The notes under the pieces: model-generated
Database searches by the model: none
What the model was told of the DNA's origin: nothing
Seen by the model: the letters and a program-made list of their open reading frames with translations, nothing else
In this document: positions 23,258-32,346 of the stretch, one piece after another
Layout: each line of letters begins with the position of its first letter
How positions within the stretch are numbered: the first letter of the stretch is position 1
Translations under genes and position numbers: made by a program
NCBI GenBank assembly: GCA_964611125.1
Contig: CAZSZO010000006.1
Location: 68,670 to 132,669 of the forward strand
Reading direction: 5' to 3'
Source of the DNA: JAEUIX01 sp964611125
GTDB lineage: Bacteria > Planctomycetota > Phycisphaerae > Phycisphaerales > UBA1924
DNA length: 64,000 nt

Positions 23258-24328
23258 TCAGCGGCCGTAGCGGCTGAGCAGCTCCAGGATCCGGGGCTGA
23301 TCGGGGTTGATCTTGATCGACTTGCGAAGGCAGTCGAGGGCTTTCTCTTTGGCGACCGGGTCCTTGCGTTCCGACTCGATCCAGACATTGAGCCAGCACA
23401 CGCCCAGCCCATTGAGGGCGGGGAAGTAGTTGGCGTCGAGGGACAGCGCCTTCTCGAAGTCGCCGCGCGCTTCCACGTACAGCTCGGGGTTGATCCGGCC
23501 GAGCTTGAAGCTCGAGAATCCCAGCCGCTCGTAGGCCTGGGCGGTGGGCTTGCCCTTGACCAGCTGCAGGAGCGTGTTGCGCATCTCGTCGAACCGGCCG
23601 AGCTTGCCGTACGCCTCCGCCAGGTTGGTCATCAGGGCGGGGGTCAACTCCATGTTCTCGCTGGCCTGCTGATACTCCGCCAGGGCCTCGCGGTCGCGAC
23701 CGACCGCGGCGTAGACCGAGCCCAGGTTCAGCCGGGCCGGGCCGCTCCGGGGGCTCAGCCGCACCGCCGTCTCGGCGAAGGGCAACGCCTGGTTCGCCTC
23801 GCCAAGCTGGTAATACGCGGTGGCGAGGTTCAGGTTGGCCTGAAAGTCGTCGGGGCGGATGCGCAGGGCCCGCAGGTACGCCGACACGGCGTCGGTGACG
23901 CGGTTGAGCACGTGCAGCATCAGCCCGTGCGAGTACTGGGCGTCGAAGTTCGCCGGTTCAAGCTCCGCGGCCTTGCCATAGGCGCGCTCGGCCTTGCCGT
24001 AGTCGCCGTCCACGCGGTAGATGTCGCCCATGCCCATGTGGGCGCGGACGAACCGCGGGTTGATCTCGATGGCCTTGGCGAACTGGGCGAGGGCCTGGTC
24101 GCGGGCCCCGCGTGACGCCGCGGCCTCGCCTTGCGTGGTCAGGTCATCGGCCGCGGAACCGCCCGCGGCCCCGCGGCTGGCGCGCCCGCCGCCCTCTGAG
24201 CAGGCCGCGAGCCAGAGCGCGCCAGCGAGCCCCAGCACACTGAGGCAGGCCATCAGCGGCCGGCGGGGGCTGGCTGTAAGGACGGGGCGGAGGGATCCCG
24301 GAGTCGATCGGTGGGGTGGGTGCGGCAT
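23258..24328 (-). CDS. TPR-repeat lipoprotein
   Basis: The product is 356 residues from ATG 24326-24328; a longer frame to 24457 lacks signal-like sequence at its start. An Arg-rich start and hydrophobic core end in LAAC, a lipobox, so the mature protein is probably lipid-anchored. It then carries about seven tetratricopeptide repeats (ALAQFAKAIEINPRFVRAHM, KAERAYGKAAELEPANFDAQ). TPR lipoproteins scaffold complexes at the outer membrane or periplasm; the partner is unknown. truD is 171 bases upstream and queF 48 bases downstream. Confidence 0.85.
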   Translation of the reverse strand: MPHPPHRSTPGSLRPVLTASPRRPLMACLSVLGLAGALWLAACSEGGGRASRGAAGGSAADDLTTQGEAAASRGARDQALAQFAKAIEINPRFVRAHMGMGDIYRVDGDYGKAERAYGKAAELEPANFDAQYSHGLMLHVLNRVTDAVSAYLRALRIRPDDFQANLNLATAYYQLGEANQALPFAETAVRLSPRSGPARLNLGSVYAAVGRDREALAEYQQASENMELTPALMTNLAEAYGKLGRFDEMRNTLLQLVKGKPTAQAYERLGFSSFKLGRINPELYVEARGDFEKALSLDANYFPALNGLGVCWLNVWIESERKDPVAKEKALDCLRKSIKINPDQPRILELLSRYGR

Positions 24329-24499
24329 GCGTGTCGACCAGGGGAGAGATCCGAGCACAGGAGCGTCGAGGGTATATCGGATTCGCCCCGCCCGGCGCGG
24401 CAGGGCGAATCCGGATGGATTCTGCACGCTCGGTGCTGGTGTCCGAGCAGACGCCAAACGGCGGACGGGCGGCCGGACGGTGCTGCCACGGCGCCGGCG

Positions 24500-25735
24500 C
24501 TACTGACCAAGGGCTCGTAGGACCACCGTTGCGTAAGCCCCGCGCGGCAGCTCAAACCGCGCCGTCCGCTTCAGACGTCCCGCGCGGCTGGCGAGTTCAT
24601 CGGGTTCGGCCGTGGAGAGCGAAACGGCCCGAGCCATGGCCGCCAGCGGGCGCGGGGCTTCTCCGAAGGCGGGCCGCCGCAGGCCGGGGATGCGCAGGTC
24701 GGACAAAGCGACGCCAGCCTCCTCCAGCGCGGCGCGGGCGGCTTCGGCCCAGGGCGCCGCCGCGGGCGTGTCGATTCGCGTCGTGGCCGCGAGCATCGGC
24801 GGCTCGATGGCGAGGGCGCCCGCGGTCCAGCGCTCCGCCAGCGGGAAGGTCATCACGCCGAAGTCGTCGTCGGTCTCCACGGCGCCCGCCGGGGACCCGG
24901 CGATGGAGCGGGCCAGATAGCGGGCCGCGCCGTTCCACAGGGCCGACTGGAAGGCCTCGACGCACAGTTGCTGCACAAAGTTCGGGAGCGCGGCGAAGGC
25001 GGCCTTGAAGTCGCCCCCGGCCGCCAGAGTTTCGACGGCGCGTCGTTCGGGCATCTTGGGAAGGTCGCGGGCCAGCGCGGGCCACTCGCCCCACCGCTGG
25101 GCCGTGAGGCGCGTGAACGCCCGCCGGGCGCCGGAGTCCTTGCGGGCGGGCGTGCCGATGAGCAGCTTGAGGGCGCCCTCGAAGTCGCCGGCGATCAGGT
25201 TTCGGGCCGCGAAGCCGCCGCCGTGGCGGGCTGAGCCGAAACGCTGATCGCCGAAGTAGTTGACGATGATCAGGTCGCCGCCGCGGTTGGCGAGCAGCCG
25301 GGCCCGCTCGGCCAGCCCCGCGGCCTGGGCCGGGTTCATGTCGCGCACCACGATCGTGAAGCGGTTACCTTCAAGCCGCTCGGCGGAAAGCTCGCCATCC
25401 AGCCGCCCCACCAACTCCGCCGACCACCCCGGCCCCGAGAGCGTCGCGGGTGGGGGCCGCTCCGGCTTCTTGGCTGGGGGCACGCTGATGTGCTGGGTGG
25501 TGCTGGCGTGCTTGTCCTTGAGCCCGCCGTAGCCGACGACGCCGGGCGACACGCCTGCGGCCTTGGCGAATCGGCCGATGGCCTCGGGCGTGGTCAGGGA
25601 GGTCTTGCGGAGGCGATAGACCGCGTGAAGCGGGCCCGGGGCGTCAGCGGGGCGAAGCTGGTCGCGCGTCGAAGCGTTCAGGAGCTCGTCAACCACGAAA
25701 TCATCGGGGATCCGCCGGATCGTCATGCGGGGCAT
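24500..25735 (-). CDS. truD: tRNA pseudouridine(13) synthase
   Basis: TruD isomerises U13 of tRNA. The 411-residue protein has the family's catalytic motif GYGGLKDKHASTTQ with Asp74, the FGDQRFGSARHGGG motif and a C-terminal domain ending in FELPRGAYATVVLRAL. Starts at 25735 and 25726 differ by three codons. It is divergent from the FAD-binding protein gene, with 65 bases between the starts. Confidence 0.93.
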   Translation of the reverse strand: MPRMTIRRIPDDFVVDELLNASTRDQLRPADAPGPLHAVYRLRKTSLTTPEAIGRFAKAAGVSPGVVGYGGLKDKHASTTQHISVPPAKKPERPPPATLSGPGWSAELVGRLDGELSAERLEGNRFTIVVRDMNPAQAAGLAERARLLANRGGDLIIVNYFGDQRFGSARHGGGFAARNLIAGDFEGALKLLIGTPARKDSGARRAFTRLTAQRWGEWPALARDLPKMPERRAVETLAAGGDFKAAFAALPNFVQQLCVEAFQSALWNGAARYLARSIAGSPAGAVETDDDFGVMTFPLAERWTAGALAIEPPMLAATTRIDTPAAAPWAEAARAALEEAGVALSDLRIPGLRRPAFGEAPRPLAAMARAVSLSTAEPDELASRAGRLKRTARFELPRGAYATVVLRALGQ

Positions 25736-25800
25736 GCTAAGCGGGCCTCGGCGAGGGCCCGGGCCGGGCGCCTAGTCTCGCCCCGGCGACCTGGCCACTG

Positions 25801-27264
25801 ATGAGCACCAGCGACTGCACCGATGTCTGCGTGATTGGCGGCGGCTTCAGCGGCGTGATGCTTTGCGCGCAGCTGGCTCGACGCGGGTACGCCGGGCGGG
25901 TGACGTTGCTGGAGCGGCCCGGCGTGCGGATCGGCGGGCTGGCGTATGCGCCGCCCAGCGAGACGCTGCTGCTGAACGTCCCGGCGCGGGGGATGGGGGC
26001 ATGGGGGCCTGCGGGGGTGGGGGTGGGGGGTGCGGGGGGGGCGGGCGCGGAGGAGACCGGTGATTTTCACGCCTGGCTGACCCGGTCCGGACAGCGGGTC
26101 GAGAGCGGGGCGTTCGTGGCGCGGGCCTGGTTCGGCGCGTATTTGCGCGACCTCTTGAGCGAAGCCCAGCGGCGTCTGGGCGCGCGGCTGAACGTGATGG
26201 CGGCCGAAGCCGCCGACGTCGCGGCTTCGGCCGACGGCTGGCGCGTGCTGCTGAGCGGCGGAGGCGCCCTGAGCGCGGGCCAGGTCGTGCTCGCCACCGG
26301 GCATCAACCCCCCGAGCCGCCGCCGGAGTTCCTGGATGGCCTCGCCAGCGACGGCGCGCCGGCCTGGTGGCGGCCCGACCCGTGGGCGGAGGCGGCGCAC
26401 GCGCCCGCCCGCGCGGGCGAACGGATCCTGATCGTCGGGACCGGCCTGACCATGGTGGATCTGTGCCTGTCAATGGCTCGCGGCGGGGCGTCAGCGCGGA
26501 TCATCGCGATCTCGCGGCGCGGGCTGCTTCCCCGCGTGCAGGCGTTGGCCCCGGCGGCGCCAGCCGCCGGTTCAGTGACCGGGCCACTCTCGACGGTCAC
26601 CCCCGGGGCGCCGCTCCGAGCCGTGGTGCGGGCGGTCGTGGCGGAAGGGCGGCGCCTCAGCCGGCAAGGGGCCGACTGGCGGCCTGCGATCGATCGTCTG
26701 CGGCCGATCACCCAGCGGGTCTGGGCGGGTTTCTCAGATGCTGATCGGCGGCGGTTTCTTCGACACGTGCGGGCCCTGTGGGACGCTCACCGCCATCGTG
26801 TGCCGCCGGAGGCGGCCGGCCAGATCGAAGAGCTGCGGCGCCGCGGCGTGCTCCAGGTCGTCGCGGCGCGGATCCTGGGCGCCCGCGGGTCGGGCCCGGG
26901 CGGTCCGGTCCGCATCGAGTGGCGGCGCCGGAGCGATCAGCAGCGGGAATGGAGTGAGTTTGATCGCGTGGTGAACGCCAGCGGGTCGAGGTCGACCGTC
27001 GGCTCCGCGCCGCTGCTGCGGGCCATGGCGGATCGCGGGCTGATCGCCCCCGACGAGCTGGGCCTGGGGCTGCAGACCGACGAGGCTGGGCGGGCTGTTG
27101 GCTCCGGCGGCCAGGCGCGGGACGGTCTCTGGGCGCTCGGGCCGCTGCGCCGGGGAACCTTGTGGGAATCGACCGCCGTGGCGGAGCTGCGTCTGCAGGC
27201 GGAAGCGCTCGCGGCGCGGCTGGGCGAGACTCTGACCAGCCAGGGCGGCGCACGGCCCGATTAG
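25801..27264 (+). CDS. FAD/NAD(P)-binding oxidoreductase-like protein
   Basis: The 487-residue protein starts with a Rossmann dinucleotide fold (DVCVIGGGFSGVMLCAQLA). A second nucleotide motif lies near residue 205 (ILIVGTGLTMVDLCLSM) and a FAD-dependent C-terminal region (DRVVNASGSR) follows. The pattern fits the NAD_binding_9 / HCN-HcnB-type family whose substrates are mostly unknown. Between residues about 60 and 85 there is a Gly/Val/Ala simple-sequence insertion (GVGVGGAGGAGA) from a G-rich tract at 25985-26050. The stop codon overlaps the convergent cysC stop by two or three bases. Confidence 0.8.
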   Translation: MSTSDCTDVCVIGGGFSGVMLCAQLARRGYAGRVTLLERPGVRIGGLAYAPPSETLLLNVPARGMGAWGPAGVGVGGAGGAGAEETGDFHAWLTRSGQRVESGAFVARAWFGAYLRDLLSEAQRRLGARLNVMAAEAADVAASADGWRVLLSGGGALSAGQVVLATGHQPPEPPPEFLDGLASDGAPAWWRPDPWAEAAHAPARAGERILIVGTGLTMVDLCLSMARGGASARIIAISRRGLLPRVQALAPAAPAAGSVTGPLSTVTPGAPLRAVVRAVVAEGRRLSRQGADWRPAIDRLRPITQRVWAGFSDADRRRFLRHVRALWDAHRHRVPPEAAGQIEELRRRGVLQVVAARILGARGSGPGGPVRIEWRRRSDQQREWSEFDRVVNASGSRSTVGSAPLLRAMADRGLIAPDELGLGLQTDEAGRAVGSGGQARDGLWALGPLRRGTLWESTAVAELRLQAEALAARLGETLTSQGGARPD

Positions 27265-27863
27265 GCGATCACGCCCAGCCCGCGCAGGCGTTCGACGCAG
27301 GCCTCGGCGCAGGCGCCGACGGTTTCCAGGTGCGCATGCAGGGTCAGGTCAGGCCGGAGGGGCGGCTCGTACGGGCTGTCGATACCGGTCAGGCCCTTGA
27401 GGGCGCCGGCGCGGGCCTTGCGATAGAGCCCCTTGGGGTCGCGCTGCTCGCACACCTCCAACGGCGTGCTCACAAACGCCTCGATGAACGGCGTCGGCGG
27501 CGGGCCTGACTCCTCGTGCAGGCGGCGGGCCAGGTCGCGATCGGCCCGGAAAGGCGAAATAACGCTGGCGATGGCGACGCACCCAGCGTCGGCGAACAGG
27601 TGCGCCACATGCGCGATGCGGCGAACGTTCTCGGCCCGGTGCTCGGGAAGGAAGCCCAGATCCTTGTTGAGCCCGGTGCGCAGGACATCGCCATCGAGCC
27701 GATAGGCCCGGACACCCGCCCGCAGAAGGCGGAGCTCCAGGGCCGCGGCGATCGTGCTTTTGCCGGCTCCGGGCAGCCCGGTCAGCCAGACGGTGGCCCC
27801 GCGTGCGCCGAGAAGCTCGAAGCGGGCCGCCCGTCCGAGTGAAGGAGAAGGGTTCAGGTCCAC
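27261..27863 (-). CDS. cysC: Adenylylsulfate (APS) kinase
   Basis: CysC phosphorylates APS at the 3' position to give PAPS. The 200-residue protein contains Walker A GLPGAGKST, RLDGDVLR, DLGF..EHRAENVRR, the APS-binding FIEAFVSTPLEVCEQRDPKG and LYRKAR. Its start overlaps the cysN end by ten bases, which indicates translational coupling. CysC here is separate and not fused to CysN as in many proteobacteria. Confidence 0.95.
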   Translation of the reverse strand: MDLNPSPSLGRAARFELLGARGATVWLTGLPGAGKSTIAAALELRLLRAGVRAYRLDGDVLRTGLNKDLGFLPEHRAENVRRIAHVAHLFADAGCVAIASVISPFRADRDLARRLHEESGPPPTPFIEAFVSTPLEVCEQRDPKGLYRKARAGALKGLTGIDSPYEPPLRPDLTLHAHLETVGACAEACVERLRGLGVIA

Positions 27864-29359
27864 ACGGGGCTCCCGGCGGGGGCGGGGCTTTGGGGCGGGC
27901 GAGGCGGCAGGATCAGGCCCGCGCCCAGGGTGGCGCTGGACGCGTCATCGATCAGGATGAACGCGCCCATGTCCCGGCAGCTTGCGTACGGGTCGCAGAC
28001 CAGCTCGGCGGACAGCCGGATCTGGGCGCGGCCGATCTGGTTGAGCGCCAGCTCAGCCGGCGCCGGGTCAAGGTGAAGGCTCGCGACATCGAGCCGGTCG
28101 GCCAGCCCACGCACCGTGGCGGGCAGGCTCCGCGCGGCGTGCTTGATGATCAGTCGACGGCCCGGCGCGAGCGGCTGCGGGCTCATCCACACGAGCGTGG
28201 CTTCGAGATCGCGCGTGACCATGGGCGCCTGGCCTGCCGGGGGGGACAGGGCCGTGGACGTGCCGGGCGGCCCGCTCTGGCTCACCAGCACATCGCCCCG
28301 GGCGACATCGAGATCATCTGCGAGGAGAACCGAGGGCGAACTGCCGGCCGCGCACTCGCCGACCTCCTGCCACCCGATGAAGATCCGGCTCACGCGGGAG
28401 CGGAGCCCTGACGGCAGCACCGCGACCTCATCGCCGACCTTCAGCCGCCCCGCCGCGAGGCGCCCGGCATACGCGCGGCGCCCCTGGTGCGCCGAGTGCG
28501 CCGAGTGTGCCGGGGCCGGCCGGGCGGCGGGCCCGGAGCCCAGCGGGCGGATGACGTACTGCACCGGCAGGCGCAGGCCGACGTCGCGCTCGAGCGACGC
28601 CCGGTCAGGGGCGGTCTCCAGCCGCTCCAGCAGCGGCGGCCCCTTGAACCACGGCGTGCGGGGCGAGCGCTCGATGATGTTGTCCCCGTCGAGCGCACAC
28701 AAGGGGATGAACGCGATGGCGGCCCTTTCGCTGACGGTCTGGCCGCCGTCGGGCCGGGCCGACGCGGCGAAGCGCAGGAAGTCCGCCCGGATGGCCTCGA
28801 AGCGGGCCTGATCGAAGCCCACCAGGTCCATCTTGTTGATGCAGACAAAGAGCTGCGGCGCCCCCAGCAGGGCCGCGATGCACGCGTGCCGGCGGGTCTG
28901 CTCAACCACCCCGTTGCGGGCGTCGAGCACGATCACGGCGCAGTCGGCGGTGCTCGCCCCGGTGGCCATGTTGCGGGTGTACTGCGCGTGCCCGGGGGTA
29001 TCGGCCAGGATGAACCGGCGGCGCGGCGTGGTGAAGTACCGATACGCGACATCAATCGTGATCCCCTGCTCGCGCTCGGCCCGCAGGCCGTCGGTGAGCA
29101 GGGCCAGGTCCACCTGCGTCAGGCCCTTGGCGACGCTCGCGCGCCGAACCGCCTCGAGCTGGTCGAGGTGGATCGCCTTGGCGTCGTGCAGCAGGCGCCC
29201 GATCAGGGTCGATTTGCCATCGTCGACCGAGCCGCAGGTGATCACCCGCAGCACGCCGGCGCTCGAGCCGGCCGGGCTCTCGGGCGGCGCGGCGGTCCCC
29301 ATCGGGCTGGGCCGGGGGGGGCCGAGGCCGGGGGGGCCGAGGCCGAGGGGGGGGCCCAT
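27854..29359 (-). CDS. cysN: Sulfate adenylyltransferase, GTPase subunit
   Basis: CysN uses GTP hydrolysis to drive APS synthesis by CysD. The 501-residue protein has the GTPase motifs G1 GSVDDGKST, G3 DTPGHAQY and G4 NKMDLVGF, then beta-barrel domains. The N-terminus before the G domain is Pro/Gly/Leu-rich (GPPLGLGPPGLGPPRPSP) from a G-rich simple repeat at 29305-29355. Domain 2 has a short His/Ala/Ser insertion (PAPAHSAHSAHQG) where homologues have a tight loop. The start codon overlaps the cysD stop (TGATG). Confidence 0.93.
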   Translation of the reverse strand: MGPPLGLGPPGLGPPRPSPMGTAAPPESPAGSSAGVLRVITCGSVDDGKSTLIGRLLHDAKAIHLDQLEAVRRASVAKGLTQVDLALLTDGLRAEREQGITIDVAYRYFTTPRRRFILADTPGHAQYTRNMATGASTADCAVIVLDARNGVVEQTRRHACIAALLGAPQLFVCINKMDLVGFDQARFEAIRADFLRFAASARPDGGQTVSERAAIAFIPLCALDGDNIIERSPRTPWFKGPPLLERLETAPDRASLERDVGLRLPVQYVIRPLGSGPAARPAPAHSAHSAHQGRRAYAGRLAAGRLKVGDEVAVLPSGLRSRVSRIFIGWQEVGECAAGSSPSVLLADDLDVARGDVLVSQSGPPGTSTALSPPAGQAPMVTRDLEATLVWMSPQPLAPGRRLIIKHAARSLPATVRGLADRLDVASLHLDPAPAELALNQIGRAQIRLSAELVCDPYASCRDMGAFILIDDASSATLGAGLILPPRPPQSPAPAGSPVWT

Positions 29360-30354
29360 CAGAAGTACCCCTCGCGCTTGCGGTCTTCCATCGCGGCGTC
29401 GCTGAACGTGTCATCCAGCCGCACGCCCCGCTCGCTGGTGACCGACGCCATCGTCTCCTCGATCACCTCCAGAGGCGTGGCCGCCTGGCTCTCGATGCCG
29501 GCGGTGCAGGTCATGTCGCCCACGGTCCGGAAGCGGACGGTCTTCACCGTCACCGTCTCGCCCGGCCGCGCCGGGAAGAAGTCCGAGACCGGGCAGATCC
29601 GCCCGGCCCGCACCACCACCTCGCGCTCGTGGGCGAAGTAGATCGGCGGCACGCTGATCCCCTCTGCGGCGATATACCCCCAAACGTCGAGCTCGGTCCA
29701 GTTCGAGAGGGGGAAGACGCGGATGTGTTCGCCGGCCTCGTCGGTCACGGCGCCGCGCCGGATGCGGGCGTTGTACAGGCTCCAGAGTTCGGGGCGCTGG
29801 TTGCGGGGGTCCCACTGACCCTGGTCGGTGCGGAAGGAGAAGATCCGCTCCTTGGCGCGGGCCCGCTCCTCATCGCGCCGGGCGCCGCCCAGTAGGGCGT
29901 CGAACCGGTTCGCGGCGATGGCGTCGAGCAGCGTGGGGATCTGGGCCCGGTTTCGGCTGACATGCTGGCCCGGGTCCTCGGTGGCCCGGCCGCGCCGGAT
30001 CGCTTCGTCCACCGATCCCACCACGAGCCGCTCGCCGGTGCGGGCGATCATCTCGTCGCGATAGGCGATGACCTCGGGGAAGTTGTGCCCCGTGTCGATG
30101 TGCAGCACCGCGAAGGGGATCGGCGCCGGCCAGAAGGCCTTGCGGGCCAGATGGAGCATGACGATCGAGTCCTTGCCGCCGCTGAAGAGCGCCGCGGGGC
30201 GCTCAAACTCCGCCGCGACCTCCCGCAGAATGTGCATCGACTCCGCCTCGAGCCAGCGCAGGTGCGGCCACTGGGCGGGGCGGAGACCCGCGCCGGCCTG
30301 CTCGGCGTGAGGCGACGGGGCGCCGCGGGGTTTCGGGAGGGGCGAGGGGGTCAC
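29359..30354 (-). CDS. cysD: Sulfate adenylyltransferase, catalytic subunit
   Basis: CysD is an N-type PP-loop ATP pyrophosphatase that makes APS from ATP and sulfate. The PP motif is FSGGKDSIVMLHLARKAF, followed by HIDTGHNFPEV, RIPTLLDAI-type sequence and the C-terminal GDMTCTAGIESQA and DDTFSDAAMEDRKREGYF ending. The 331-residue length is slightly longer than usual because of an N-terminal Pro/Ala segment. It is first in the cysD-cysN-cysC operon, with all junctions overlapping. Confidence 0.95.
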   Translation of the reverse strand: MTPSPLPKPRGAPSPHAEQAGAGLRPAQWPHLRWLEAESMHILREVAAEFERPAALFSGGKDSIVMLHLARKAFWPAPIPFAVLHIDTGHNFPEVIAYRDEMIARTGERLVVGSVDEAIRRGRATEDPGQHVSRNRAQIPTLLDAIAANRFDALLGGARRDEERARAKERIFSFRTDQGQWDPRNQRPELWSLYNARIRRGAVTDEAGEHIRVFPLSNWTELDVWGYIAAEGISVPPIYFAHEREVVVRAGRICPVSDFFPARPGETVTVKTVRFRTVGDMTCTAGIESQAATPLEVIEETMASVTSERGVRLDDTFSDAAMEDRKREGYF

Positions 30355-30597
30355 CGACGGGCTCCATGGAACGGGGGGCGGGCTGCGGGCGATCTGTGTC
30401 CGCCGGGCCGATCGCGGCCTGGGAGGCGGAATGCCCGGGTGCGCTCCTGCAAGCGATTCTTAACAAACCGCCCCACGCCCGCCATGGCCACTGGTCAAGA
30501 TCGCGTCAAGTCGGCCCCGATGGCTGAGGATTATCAGACCACCTTCACGATCAGACCATCTTCGTCAGGCGAGCTCGGTCTCCGGCTGAACCGGTCG
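30355..30597. other. Intergenic region upstream of cysD
   Basis: About 240 bases between cysD and the sulfotransferase gene, both on the minus strand. It must contain the cysD promoter, but no clear -35/-10 pair or regulatory motif was recognised. Confidence 0.4.
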
Positions 30598-31677
30598 TCA
30601 GCTCACCGCCAGCACCGCCCGGGCGAGGGGGAGCTCCGCGCTCACCCGCTCCAGCCACTTGACGCCCTTCTCGATCTCCGCGGCGTGCTCGCGCTCCGCC
30701 TGCTCCAGCAGCTGCGCGCGGAACTTGGCGTCATATGGAAAGTCGGGCTTCTTGGCGTAGTGGGTCATGATCGGGCCCGCCAGGATCCGGGCGACCTCGG
30801 CCTGCTCCGCCGGCGCCCCCAGATGGCCGAGCGCCCCGGCCAGCCCCGCCTCGGGCCCATCCAGGAACCGCTCAAAGTCCATCCACAGCACCCGCCCGGG
30901 GTTCCGCTCGGCCATCTCGTGCAGCGCCGCCATCTCGCTCAGCCAGCTCATGGCGACGCACTCGCCCGGGGAGAGCTCGCCCAGCCGCCAGCGTGCTGCC
31001 TCGCCCCCACCCACGCCCCCGGCCCCACCCAAGCCCCCAGACAGGCGCCGCTGCAGTCGGTACAGCCGCTTTTCAGCCGCGACGGTGATGTCGGAGTACG
31101 CCCCGCCCAGCATGGTCCGCAGGAACGGCCTGGGCGGGATGAACATCAGGATTGCCCGGGCCCCCGGGGTCTGCCCCATCAGCAGCGAGGCCATCTCGCA
31201 GACGAAGCTCGTCGCCTTGATCACGCTGGTCTGCCCCGGCGACCACGTGCGCGACCACAGGCCCAGATAGATCCCCAGGCGTGCGTCGAAATCGCTCCCC
31301 TTCCACAGCGAACCGCCCCGCCCGGCGGGCTGGTCGAGCACCAGGTGCGACTCGGCCAGCTTCCGCAGGATCGCCGGCTCGCGCAGCGAGAACAGCGCCG
31401 GATTCTCACCCAGCAGACGGGCCAGCAGCGTCGAGCCCACGTGCGAAATGTGGAAGATGTAGTGGCAGCGGGCCGGCAGCTCCTTGGCGGCCTGCCGCAC
31501 CGTCACCCACGACCGCCACCCGGCCTGAATCCCCGGGCGAAGGAGCCGCTTATCGAGAAAGCTCGCCGCGGCGTAGTCGCCCGGGCTGAGCTGGATGAAC
31601 TCAACCGCGTCCATGAAGTGGTCAACGGTGAGGGGGTAGTGGGCGGGTGAGGAGGTCAACTCATCAGCGAAGCTCAA
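30598..31677 (-). CDS. Sulfotransferase-like protein
   Basis: The 359-residue protein has a P-loop-like PAPS-binding segment, HYIFHISHVGSTLLARLL (about 72-88), and a later 3'-phosphate-type region (FIPPRPFLRTMLGGAYSD). The C-terminal WMDFERFLDGPEAGLAGAL is typical of sulfotransferases. It would move sulfate from PAPS to an unknown acceptor such as a sugar or lipid. Directly beside cysDNC, it would have a local PAPS supply. A Gly-rich insertion (GGLGGAGGVGGG) lies near residue 215. The 243-base gap to cysD means that co-transcription is uncertain. Confidence 0.75.
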   Translation of the reverse strand: MSFADELTSSPAHYPLTVDHFMDAVEFIQLSPGDYAAASFLDKRLLRPGIQAGWRSWVTVRQAAKELPARCHYIFHISHVGSTLLARLLGENPALFSLREPAILRKLAESHLVLDQPAGRGGSLWKGSDFDARLGIYLGLWSRTWSPGQTSVIKATSFVCEMASLLMGQTPGARAILMFIPPRPFLRTMLGGAYSDITVAAEKRLYRLQRRLSGGLGGAGGVGGGEAARWRLGELSPGECVAMSWLSEMAALHEMAERNPGRVLWMDFERFLDGPEAGLAGALGHLGAPAEQAEVARILAGPIMTHYAKKPDFPYDAKFRAQLLEQAEREHAAEIEKGVKWLERVSAELPLARAVLAVS

Positions 31678-31699
31678 GCGGCCCGTCCTGCGGCGCCTG

Positions 31700-31795
31700 C
31701 CGCGTGTTGGGGGTGGGGGGGGTGTGGTGTGGGGCGTGGGGCGTGGGGCGTGGGGGGGTGGGGGGGTGGGGGGGTAGGTGGTGGGGGATAGCGCG
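31700..31795. repeat. G-rich simple repeat
   Basis: On the plus strand the sequence is built from GGGGCGTG and GGGGGGGTG words, including three tandem GGGGCGTG-type units (about 31730-31755) and three GGGGGGGT-type units. It has many runs of four or more G and could form G-quadruplexes. It lies upstream of the sulfotransferase start codon. Confidence 0.7.
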
Positions 31796-31878
31796 GCGGT
31801 AGTGGCCTTTGAAGATCGAGAGTCTACCGCTCACGTGGGGAGCGGCGGGCATTGAGACCTGGTAGCGCGTGGGCGGGG

Positions 31879-32091
31879 TTACCGAGTCCGCAGGAGTAGC
31901 AGCACCTCGCGACGGATCGAATTCTGCTGGTGCATGTCGTACCGCTGGTAGGTGTCCAGCTCGATGCACTCGTCATCAAAAAGGCCCGAGGTCTCGGCGA
32001 CCTCGCGAAGCAGGTCGGGAGTGTCGATCGAAACGCCGACCCACCAAGCGAACACCGGTTGGGGCCGCTCCGACTGAATCACGCAAGTCAT
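31879..32091 (-). CDS. Small hypothetical protein (doubtful)
   Basis: The 70-residue frame starts MTCVIQSERPQPVFAWWVGV and ends SIRREVLLLLRTR, with a mixed acidic/aromatic composition (SGLFDDECIELDTYQRYDM) more protein-like than most random frames here. There is no ribosome-binding site, and the frame stays open upstream to 32355. The remaining part of 31678-32346 holds no other gene I can support. Confidence 0.35.
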   Translation of the reverse strand: MTCVIQSERPQPVFAWWVGVSIDTPDLLREVAETSGLFDDECIELDTYQRYDMHQQNSIRREVLLLLRTR

Positions 32092-32346
32092 TGCTGAAGA
32101 GGAGTTTACGTGATCGGCTGTCCGCCACAGACGGCCACTTCCTGCCTCCGGTTCGGGGGCCGGACAGGGACAGGCACGGTTCATTGACCACGCGTATTGC
32201 AGATCGTGCGCAAGCCGGCGTTCACGCCGGACGCCAGTGGGTGGGCGGGCAGCGTGGCGACCGCGAAACCAAAACGACCAAACGCAGTTGCGTTCCCCTT
32301 GATTGCGGTGTACGCTGCGGTCAGGGCTTTCACGGAGCGCAGCACG

